Shown piece after piece: positions 22,526-33,300 of a DNA stretch of 64,000 nt; position 1 is the stretch's first letter, and each line of letters starts with the position of its first letter. The notes under the pieces were generated by a model. It did no database searches, was not told where the DNA came from, and saw only the letters and a program-made list of their open reading frames with translations. Source of the DNA: Blastobasis lacticolella. Lineage: Eukaryota > Arthropoda > Insecta > Lepidoptera > Blastobasidae. The translations under genes and the position numbers were made by a program. The stretch lies in assembly GCA_905147135.1 (NCBI GenBank), contig LR990053.1:14582501-14646500 (forward strand), in the 5' to 3' direction.

Positions 22526-25500
22526 ATGAGGTGAGTGAACTGTTGAAGATAAAGCTAATTAAGTTGACCTTGTGGACCGAAGTAATTTGTGTGAAATGGT
22601 TCACATAACAATGCAGTATGTCAAATGAAATGCGGATATATTTGAGCGACAGTATAGTGATATTAATTAATATTAATGAATTGAAATAAAGCCTTCGGGG
22701 TACAAGAGCGAGGATTATTATAATCGTTATTGGATTATTGTAATCCAAACTAAGTTTATCCAAATTTCTGTAGCTGTTGGCTTGCCATACATCATAAAAT
22801 ATAATAAAATAGATAAAAAAATTAATTGAGTTATGAGGTTCTTACGGTCTGCCTCAAACCAATTTTAATTATTTCTGATGTGTTAATAATGACGATTCTT
22901 ACTAAACTAAACCAGAATTAAATGGTTTGTATTCACAATTCGTACGAAATTTTTTGCTTTGACGATTGACGACTAAATTTTGGTGGTTTATTTACAACGA
23001 TGGATAATGGGTTTGAGACAAAGTTTAGGTACATTATTCATAAATAAGGCTGATTAAATTGTCTGTAGCAATAAAAAAGAAATAAATCACAATTGCAAAA
23101 CAAAGATAATCGTAATTCCAAATCACACGGCTTCAAAATGTATACATCAGAGATTCGTTTGCATAAATGTATTTCAAATTTTCAGATCGCTTTGGGGCTT
23201 AGCGTTGCTGTTTTGGTCACCTTTTGTTGTGGTTTCGGAAAATAAAGAGGACTCCTTCGAATACTATCGCAGTAAGCGGCAAGTTAATGCTTTGCCATTG
23301 GTCTTTCCTTACGCTGGGACCTATAAGGTAAAACAATAATTAAATAATTCCTTTTTACTGAAATAGAGGGTATAAGCTGGACTTCTTTGAGCTTAAAGTT
23401 AAGCACTCCAAAGATTTTTTACTAAACACTTTAAAATGGGACAGCATAAAAGACATAAATACACTTTGCAATGCATTGATGCATGCATTTGCAAAGCCAA
23501 ATTTATTATAATAATAAATAAGATGACTTTGTATTAATTTTTGATATGTCACCAACTTTGAAATTGCAAAAAAAAACAACAATTCTCTCTCAAAATCTTG
23601 GCAGATTTTGTATGAAATAGCACATTTTATTCGCGTTTTCACCCTTTGGTATCGAGAATCAAATTTATTCACCATGCATATGCTCCTAATATGCTTCTGT
23701 ACTCCGCAGTTCATTATTGGCATGAGCACCCCAGTGCCCAACAAGGACAACATCAATCTGGCGTTCGCAGCCAACTTCCAGTACCAGTACGTCCTCTTCA
23801 CCAACATCACTCAGCTCTCCCAGTACTACTTCATCAAGGAAGTGTCGAGGGAGGAGCGTGAAGCCGATTGGGCGGCTCGAAGCAACGAGAGACTCGTTTT
23901 TTATAAGGCACTCGTTAATTTGCTGGAGACGTAAGACTTGTGTATCTCTATTTCTCTGTTTTACCGATGGTAAGCCTGGTGGCCGCGTGGTCTCCGGTAG
24001 AGTAGAATAACACCAACCCCTTACCATCGTGGGTGTCGTACAAGGCGACTAATGTTTTTGAGGCAAAACATCTAGAGTCTCCGTAGGCTGGAGAATGGGC
24101 AGCAGCGTTTTCTATTGTTATATTTATAATACTGCGATCTCCAACCCGCCTGCCCAGCGTGAAGGTTATGGCAATAACCTCCCTTTTCGTGGGAAAGGCC
24201 CTAAGTCCTGCAGTGGACTTTTATGGGCTGTGATGATGGGAAGCTCTGTCTTACCTATATCCGCTGCCAAGGATGGTGTCTTTATTTTTTCTGGATTGAT
24301 ATCTAAATTCTTCGTCTTGTGGTTGGAAGAATAAGGTGTTCTACTTTCCAGATATCAAAACGCACTAGCTCTGAATATTGAAAATATTATGAGAAACTAT
24401 TTATTACTTCAAATCTCCCAAATTTCTTTGTGGACTTTGTTGAAATTCTAATACAATAATGTATTCGAAAGACGCGTGTATTTCGAAAGCAATACACACC
24501 TTTTCTTTTAAACTCAATTTATTGGAAATTAGCTAAACTTATGCTGAGCCTCATTGAAATACATAAGAAGAAGACCAACAAACAGATCTGAGCTAGTTAT
24601 TCAGCTTCTATATATTTTGTTTTGTTGTCAGTACGGGATAAGCAGCTACTTATTCAACCTCTATACCATTTGTTTTGTTTTTAGTAAGGGATTGAATGGT
24701 TTCGAGTGCATGCAGCGAGCCATATGCGAGGCTGCGCAGTACCCAGTGGAGGAGGAGGGCCTCATAGGAGAACTCCTGCATATATTGCTCACGTGAGTGT
24801 TTAAAATGTATTAAAACATGTAGAATATGTCACAGAGAAACAAAATACTACGAACGTACAACAGAGGATCAACGCCCATACTAAAGAAGTTTCCATTTTA
24901 ACTCGCAGAAATAAAGCGACGGTAGCTATTGGTGTTAGATACAGCGATATGTAAAATTATTTTTCAATAAGTAATCATAATATCATATCTACTCTAGGTG
25001 GCTTTGTATGAGGAAGTATACATGCCACGCGTAGGCCATATATAAATGGGGCACAATATTGTTACATCCTTTTCTTACTTCAGGAATTTTTTTAACTTTC
25101 CCTCCGCCGGTGAAGCGAGCGGGTTATGTTGGGCCCAATCATTGCAGTGAGCAATGGTCATCATCATCATTATATTGACGGTAAATACCGGTTTTGTTCT
25201 CGTGCGGCGCGCCAGGGACCGGAGTCCGGCTTCCAACTCCTGTTAGTCCACTTCGCTCAGAGGTGAGTTTGATGGCACGCATGTTATCCTTGACGATGTT
25301 AAGCCATCGCTTCATGGGCCGCAATGAGCAACAGTCCTATCTATTAAATTCTGAAACACATTCAAGAGGTTAAGGCTTTTAAGCAGATAACACAGAAGTG
25401 ATATTCCTGATATAGCAAACGTAATCAGGCTGTGGTAACGGCTTACCATCAGGCATGCCGTAAACTTGTTCCCACCTTAGTTGTACTTATAAAAAAAATT

Positions 25501-25686
25501 AACGTTTTCAGTCCAGACTATGGCCGTACTCCATTCGACGATGACCAAAACTGGTCCACCTCCATGTCGGAGTTCGCTGATGCTGCATCGGTTGGCCGAC
25601 AGATGTTTAGCTGCCCCGACGTGTACTCCGAATGCCCGGAAGGCGAGGGCGTTATGGAGCTAATCACTGTTCTTAGGGATGAATGA
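22526..25686 (+). CDS. DM4/DM12 family secreted protein, gene 3 (5 coding exons)
   Basis: Exons 22526-22530 (only ATGAG), 23186-23327, 23710-23930, 24685-24792 and 25512-25686 give 216 aa. The five-base first exon is proposed because exon 2 needs two bases to complete its first codon, ATGAG sits before a strong GTGAGT donor, and gene 4 shows the same arrangement. It yields the signal peptide MRSLWGLALLFW (to about residue 19). RSKR at 30-33 precedes QVNALPLVFPYAGTYK. Exon 3 begins FIIGMSTPVPNKDNINLAF and contains the FQYQYVLF and LSQYYFIKEVSREER segments. Exon 4 has GFEC-MQRAI-C (131, 137); the last exon has PDYG, then GRQMFSC and a C-x6-C pair (193, 200). Family PF07841; secreted by inference, role unknown. 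Its closest relative in the window is gene 4. Confidence 0.87.
23975..24237 (+). repeat. SINE family 1 copy in intron 3 of gene 3
   Basis: It contains GCGTGGTCTCCGGTAGAGTA, GTGTCGTACAAGGCGACTAA, CTCCAACCCGCCTGCCCAGC and CCTGCAGTGGACTTTTATGG, ending in a TGTGATGATG tail. It starts 45 bp after the exon 3 donor. Confidence 0.8.
25139..25325 (-). repeat. SINE family 3 copy in intron 4 of gene 3
   Basis: The segments CTCCTGTTAGTCCACTTCGC, GATGGCACGCATGTTATCCT and TTAAGCCATCGCTTCATGGG are shared with 43424-43625 and, inverted, with 28680-28899. ATCATCATCATTAT forms its simple tail. Confidence 0.7.
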
Positions 25687-25769
25687 GGATCTGAAGATTA
25701 GCAGTATTTATGACGATTAGGTTTACTGTTAGGTTTGTGTTACCTTGAATGTGTTAGCAGCCCAACCAC

Positions 25770-25914
25770 TATAATCTGGACGCCTTCAAGGCTAGAGTGA
25801 ATAGGCTGTTCCTAGACAGGCATGCTCCATCTTCGACCGCATCGTCACTTACTACCAGGTGAGATGGCGGTCAAATGCCTGGATAGTCTAAAATTAAAAA
25901 AAAAAAAAAAAAAC
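25770..25914 (+). mobile_element. 5'-truncated LINE 3' end with poly(A)
   Basis: It begins ACTATAATCTGGACGCCTTC, continues with a reading like AFKARVNRLFLDRHAPSS, and ends in about 18 A residues at 25897-25914. This is a classic short LINE insertion, lying about 85 bp past the stop of gene 3 and probably in its 3' UTR. An inverted, diverged copy is at 17055-17165. Confidence 0.65.
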
Positions 25915-26092
25915 ACGTTTCAGGGCAAACGACATTATCCAAAGTGAGTCAGGAGTCAGAATAAACTGCATGATTTTGGTCCATAGACTGTGATATGTAG
26001 TTGCTACATATCACATCGCCATATCGCGGACTGTGATATGTAGTACTTATGGTTTTGTCCTATTCATTTCCTATCCTTTTTAACCTTCTGTT

Positions 26093-26098
26093 AATAAA
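26093..26098 (+). terminator. Candidate polyadenylation signal of gene 3
   Basis: AATAAA, 407 nt past the stop codon and beyond the poly(A)-ended LINE fragment. It is the first canonical hexamer in the 3' flank. Confidence 0.4.
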
Positions 26099-27394
26099 AC
26101 GTAGGTCTGTGTTTGTTTATCTGAACACCGTAAGGGGCTCATTTCGATTCATATATTTTTAATTGAGAGTCCTCCTCAATCTGAAAAACAAAATTCAAGG
26201 TATTGAAGCGTGATTTTCTATTTGATTTTGTCGTCAGTTGCAAAGTTAATGGACTTCACACTGCAGACGAATGTACTTATAAGTCTATGAGAGACTCAAT
26301 TCGAGTTCCGAATAAGTTGTTTGCGCATTGTCTTGTGACTATTGGATTAGGCAATTAGCGGGAATATCATGTGACAGACTGTGTTGGTTCTATAAGGATA
26401 CATTCATACTGATAAGGTTTTTTCAGCGTATTTTTTAAATAATTTATGGGGAAAATTTTTTTTCTTCAATTAATTTGTGAAATGTAATTTGATGAGTGTC
26501 TGCAATTATATGATTCATTCATAATGATATTATTTTTTTCAGTTAATTTTTTTATTTAAATTTTGAGTAAAATTTTTTTCTTCAATTAATTGGTAAAACG
26601 TAATGTGTGTGTATAGATGTGTGTCTGTAATTATATTGAAATAAACAATTATTTTATCGAAAATTATATTTACATATTTTATTATCCCTACCACAAAACG
26701 AATACAATATACATGTATTTTTATAACATATGAACGTGAAGAAATGATCTTAATGATAGTAAAAACCGCATCAAAATCCGTTGCGACAAAGACAGACAGA
26801 CGCGGCAAGCGACTTTATTTTATACCATGAAAGAGGGATACCTAATGATTATAATGAATGTTATCTTAATCTCTTTTTGAGGATCACAGTTTCGAAAACA
26901 CACACCTAGCTGAAACAATGTAATTTTGAATGTCTAACCAATTGCTTACGTAACAAAAACTGAACGCAATTTTGAAACACTTACGTCAAATAACATTTAC
27001 ACTTCACTTCTCATACGACATCTAATGGAGAGATTCAAACAAACACAAGATGTGTACTATCTAACAGTCTAAACTAACAGTACAACGGATTACACTTCGG
27101 AAATACACTGTGAGTCCCCAAGGCACGTAAGTAGTGATATGCATTGTCAGTGTGACAATGGCCTTACGAGCTTAGAGAACTTGGGAAAAAAGTTTAAGGC
27201 AAATAGTACTATCGAGGCCTACAGTGATTATGTACCTATTTTTTATCGACGTAAATCAAATATAAATCTGTTTGTTAAGAGGATTGTTTTAAATAGTGAA
27301 CTAATAGAGAAATAATGTTTCAAAGTGAATTGTTGCGTTAATGAAACAAACTTCTCCACTTCCACGCAAATCCTTTACTTCTACGTTGACTAGG
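26099..27394. other. Spacer between genes 3 and 4
   Basis: Very AT-rich, with no recognisable repeat or exon. A T-rich motif (TTTTTTTTCTTCAATTAATT) occurs twice near 26457 and 26573, a short local duplication. The last 70 bp, rich in CTTC/CCAC runs, probably forms the 5' UTR of gene 4. Confidence 0.35.
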
Positions 27395-30300
27395 ATGAGG
27401 TATGTATTTTTAAAATAAATAGGTTTTTTAATTTTATAAAGGTTTTATAAAATAGGTTATCAGCGAGTACCTATAATTGCCTTGACTGTGTCTACTCATT
27501 TTTAATTTGTTTTATAAGCTGTTACTCCAATAAATAAATAAGTAATATCATATTCTATGTTTCCAACATTCTATGCAAATACTTTGTTTCTATAAATTAC
27601 TTCATAAATAATAATCTAGATTTAAAATTATATCAATGAGCCATTTATATAATTGTGGCTTTAATTAAATTAAAGTCTTTGGTAAGATCGTTAAGTGCAC
27701 ACGTGGTTTTTGTAGAATTCGACATTTTCTATGTAGTTAATATTCACATTTATGATAGCTCGATGCGTAGCAAATATCTATGCAGTTAAGTGAGCAGTGA
27801 TTTAAGAAATAATTTTTGTGGGCTTACGGGCTAGCTTAAGATAATCCACTTGTCCTACTGTATCGTTACTATCGTGATAGTATGGCAACCGTACCACGTT
27901 GCCTGAATTTGTTATGTATACTAAGAATAATAATATAATTTAAAAAATGTATGTTCAGGGTTTTCTACCGTATACCTTTGTTTACCACTAGCCCGTCGCT
28001 CGCAGCTCTCCAGTCGTCCCGTGACCAGGATGCATACAACTGCGTCGGAATTGCCAAATCACTATACCTAGCTAAGATAGCTATTCTATGAAAGAAGAAG
28101 CAAATAAACAATATTAGATCCTGGCTGCCATTACTTGATTATTAGTTAGGAGAAACCAAACGAGCCCAAATTCTATTGGGTTATTGTTAGGAAACGTTAG
28201 AAACTTTCGAGGATTACTAGTTGTAGTGCAGGGTTGTGAGTTTGGAGGACTATTAACAGGCGGGAGGAAGCTAAAATTAGATTTGTGTAGTCTGGCAAAA
28301 TACGTTTGATACCTTCAAAAATGTTTTAAATTATTCTGAGATTTGATTAGGATTACGAGTGAAGGTAAACTAAATAATCTTGGCGTTAAGAGGAGTGTCC
28401 CCTGAGCGCGCTCCATACAAATGTGTAAGATTTCTTTACAAATTTTTATTCCCGTGCAACTTTGAAACAATATATTTTAACGAAATTCTGAGAAACCACA
28501 AGCATAGATGTTAGTTTTTGGATCACATTTACAAAATTTCATTTGTTTTCATATTTTAATCCAACTAAGTTTGTATAGCGCGCTGGAGCGCGCTCGCAAA
28601 CTCTAACCTATTTATCAGTTGTGCGCTTGCGCAGGATTTATCAGATTTATCAGCTTGCGTAGACCGGCAAATTACGTAGGGAACAAATATCTGACTATGT
28701 CACTCCCGCTACGCACGGGAAGGAGAATTCGGTCCACGAAGCGATGGCTTTACGCCGTTAAGAATGACATGCGTGCCTCGTGCTCACCACCAACGATGCC
28801 GAAGACCGAGTGAAGTGGACTAAGACGAGTAGGAAGCCGGACCCAGGGCCCTCGCATGCCGCTCGGGAGCGAAACAGGGATGTAACGCCGAGGATAATGT
28901 AGTATTTACAGTGGAGCGACTGCAATCAGATCTCGTGACCGGAACCAGATTGGATCATGGTTACACATTCATTCAGCTCACCGTAAGAGCATCGGTTATT
29001 GTTCAACTAATGTACGTTACTCAGAAAAGAGTCATTGGTAGGTACATGGCGCCACTGGGGTCCGAATCCGGTACTTCTCGCTTACGAGTCTAACCCCGTA
29101 ACTATTGCACCGACGCTATTACGTTGAAGACTATGCCAGCTAATAGATGACTATTATATGGACATAATATAACACAAATAAAATCCTAGACAATAAAATA
29201 AATTTCTTGACCTTTTGTCGGAGTTAATGATCGACCAAACCGCAGCTCAAAGTACGCTGTCGCTGCATATATGTGGCTCATGTGTTGCGTTTTTGATGCG
29301 TGCTCTCCTCACCGGATTTCTAAATACGCCAAAGCTGCGTCAAAATCGGCGTCTTATGGACGCGACCACACCGATCGACGTAAAAGTCGTATTTTCAGCT
29401 ACGGTGTGGACGGCTACGTAATTCCAAAAGCCGGGTGATCGATTTTCATTTCAACGAAAACTATTATTAATCCATTAACCGATGTAACGAATCATCGATA
29501 TCCCTATTTATTTATTTATTGTAGTACCAACAGCTATATAAAACATAACAAATATTATTTTAGCAAGCCACCAATACAGAAACACAATTACAGAAACCGA
29601 CACATTATTTAGTCGATGATAACATTTCTACGAAATAAGTGTACCCGGATGAGTGTTTCATGTTGAAACATCGCCCGGGAAATTATTTCTCAGTACCGGT
29701 ACTGCGTGAAAAGTCTATTTACCGAGAAATACCGGGAAAAGTCGTTACCGATATTTCCCAGGAAAATGTTCCCTAGTTCTAATATACCGAAAAATATTGT
29801 TTATGTACAGGGTCAGTAAATACTGAATCAAATGATTTCCCCTGTTTTAATTAATTTAATATATAAGTTGTAGACAATCCTAAACAAATAGCATAAGAGA
29901 TGAATGAGTTCTACATAAATCAGGTGTAAAGGGTAATACACTCAAATTCAACTCACAAAAGTCATTCTTCCTTAATCCAACGGACCCTAAAGAGGTGTGT
30001 ACCGTGATATTAAATTTAAAAAACACCAAGAGTACTGGATATGACGATATCTCTACTAAAATTATTAAATATGTCTGTCACTTAATCTCCCCAATAATGA
30101 GTCATATAATTAACCTCTGTTTCGAAGAGGGCGTATTCCCTTCGGAACTGAAAACAACAAAAATAAAGCCTCTCCATAAAGGTAATAGTAAATATGAAAT
30201 TATAAACTACAGGCCCATAGCTCTAATTCCGGTATTCTCGAAAATTTTCGAGAAAATCATATAATTATAGTAGGCTCTACAATTATTTTGAAAAGAATAA

Positions 30301-33300
30301 TATTTTCACAGAAGAACAAAAAGGCTTTCGGAAAAATAAAACAAAAAACATAGCTATATATGACTTTTAAAAAAAATCTATAGTAGAGTTGATAAACGGC
30401 AACCAGTTTACGCCTTATATATGGATATGACAAAGGCCTTTGATTTTGTTAACCATGAGTTATTGCTCCGCAAGCTAGAGTCATGTGGTATACGAGGAAA
30501 TACTTTGAAACTTGTAGAATCATACCTTAGTAACAGAGTACAGATCACTATAATAGAGAGAATATGTTCTGAGACAAAAACTGAAAATTTTTATGATTCT
30601 ACGCCTAAACTAGTAAAATATGGAGTGCCACAAGGAAGTGTCCTTGGCTCATTATTATTCATCATATACATAAACGATATAGTTAATTGCACAAACAGTT
30701 CTATGATACTGTTTGCAGACGACTGTTCCGTTGTTTGTTATGATGAAAATGAATTAATTTATAATCTTAAATCGATAGTTGCCTGGCTACAGGCCAATAA
30801 TCTATTTGTAAATATAGAAAAAACTAAAATAATGAGTTTCAAACAACGAACGCCAAGACAATTTCATACAGAAATAATATTTGATAACATACATACAGGA
30901 AGCAGTCTCCACTAAATTCTTAGGCATGAGTATTGACTCTAACCTAAAATGGCAAACACATATAGAGTCAATATCTAAAAAAATTAGTCAATTCTCGTTT
31001 GCTCTCCGCAATTTGGCAAAGATTGTAAATTAAGAGGCTGTTGTCACTGCATATCATGGCTATATTGTGTCGAGGTTAAGGTATGGCATTATCTTTTGGG
31101 GTAATGCCACAAATATCGAAAAGGTGTGTATCTTACAAAAGAGATGCGTAAGAGCAATAACGGGCATAAAAAGAATGGAAAGCTGCAGACCTTATTTCAA
31201 GCAACTCAAACTTCTGACACTACCATCGCTATACATTTTTGAATCCGCAGTTTTTGTAATACGGCACTTTAATCGTTTCTCATATGTTCAGCGAGCACGA
31301 CGCTGTGATCAGTCGGGTCTGGAGCCTCAAAGAACCACGCTATGTATGAAGAGTGTTCTTGCTATGGCACCTAAAATATATAATAAATTGCCTGCCAGTA
31401 TTAGGGCACATAACAAGGATATCATAATGTTTAAAACTAAACTTTTTGACTACTTAATTGACAAAAATTACTACAGCTTAGGATAATTTTTTAATGACTC
31501 ACTTCGTTGTTAATTGAATTTTATTAACATGTTATTTATTTAATTAATGATAATTGCTGACATTTTTTTTGTTTCATTTTATTTTAATGATTTATTTGTG
31601 ATAATTAATTAAGTGTACCTACTCTAATTTTATATTGTATGCTAAAAGGTAGACCACAGCGCTCTAGTCTCTATTTATATAAGACCTGCACTTACAATAA
31701 CCATTGTCACAATAAACATTGATTTGACATTCCCGTAGGCTAGCTCCACTAAAAATTTGGAGAAATGTTTCATCGACAAAATAATGTGTCGGTTAAATGT
31801 ATGGTTGATGAAATGAATTTCGATTGTAGGTTTTTCGAGTATTTGTTACATCGGCTAATTAAAGCTTTATAGAAATTAGGCATAATTGAATTGAGTGATC
31901 GGATAATAATTATCGTAGAAATGAATATCGATGAAACTGTTTTCGGAATTACGTAGGAAACTGGTGTGAACAGCTCGCGTCATAAACGTGCGTAAACGCA
32001 GCGATAGCGTATTTAAACAACGGTGTGGTCAGTCAGACACTTACAAACATGTTGGAGAAAACTATTTATTTAAATAATTTTTAATAAATGTTTCAGAACG
32101 CTACGGTTAATACTATGCATAAGTATTTTATTACCAACAATACAATCGGAAGAAAATTGTCCTAAACAAGATGAGAGGGTAAAAAGACAAGTGAATTCAA
32201 TACCATTGGTGTTTCCTTATGGCGCTACTTATAAGGTAATCTAACTTCTTTTTTACCTTTATTTTGATAACTAAAGATAGAAGCTTCGGTGGCTGAGCGG
32301 TTGAGTAACCGACTTGTAAGCGATAGGTACCGGGTTCGAATCCCGCTGCGGCCATGTACCAATGACTCTTTTTGAGCTATGTACAATAGTTGAAAGCTAA
32401 CCGATGCTCTTACGGTGAGGGAAACATCGTGATGGAACCTGCACATCCAGGTAACTGAATGTGTAACCATGAGTCAATCTGATCAGGCTCCCCTGGTAAA
32501 AAGATCACGGAGGTCAGATCGCAGTTGCTTCACTGTAATTGCATGATCTGCGTCATCCTGGATCATGGTCAAGGCAGACCCCGGGCTCCCCGTAAAACAT
32601 GTTTATTATTTTAATCTCAATAGTTTGAAGTGTGAATTTCTCTCTCCATTAATGTGTGCTTCTGTGTATCCTATTTCAGCTGCTGATAGGCTACGTACTG
32701 CCAGTCCAGAACAAGGACAACATAAACTTCCTTTTCTCCGCCAACTTCCAGTACCAATACCTCCAGTTCCAGAACATAAGTCAACTTTCCCAGTATTACT
32801 TCATAAAAGAGGTCTCCAGGGAAGAGAGAGACGCGGATATTGAGAGTCGGAGAGAGGAAAGATTGACCTTCTATAGGTCGATTGCTGGCATGTTGGATCA
32901 GTAAGTTATGACTTTTAATAAGCTTTTATTTAAGATGCACAGTTCGTATATAAGTTGTCCGTCAAAATTTGCTAATCATATATTGGTATCCGATTGCGCT
33001 GAAATTTTGTATACCTATGTAACTTGGATGACAATGCATTAATATGGTGATGATGGAGTCAGAAGGTGTTCATAGGAAACATATAGTGTTTGGGCTCTTT
33101 GGAATAGTCTTGATGAGTAGGTACTATACCGCGCGATAAAAGTTAACATTAATTATTTCCTTTGAGAACTTAGTTTTAACCAGTGGTTATGTTACTACAT
33201 TTTATATAGATCTAAAGTTGTAATCAGCATACAATCCACCTGCTGGTAAAGGTGTATCCAAACACAGTGAATGCCGCGCGCGGCAGCTGTCAGACACAAA

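Larger units (their letters stand above)
29253..32030. mobile_element. Inverted-repeat-flanked block: candidate DNA transposon with a LINE inside
   Basis: Left arm (about 29253-29496) and right arm (about 31836-32030) are diverged inverse repeats. Shared items are TACGCTRTCGCTGC, ACCACACCG, CTACGTAATTCCRAAA, a TTCATTTC-ACGA stretch and RCCGATGTAACRAAT. The interior carries a decayed LINE and no transposase that I can recognise. The arms could be ends of a non-autonomous DNA transposon later hit by a LINE, or two separate copies in opposite orientation. Confidence 0.5.

Noticed and set aside
23137..23260. ATG-initiated frame overlapping gene 3 exon 2 (MYTSEIRLHKC...)
   Set aside because: It is in a different frame from the KRQVNALPLVFP segment and stops within the exon. 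The acceptor at 23185 with the ATGAG exon explains the region better.
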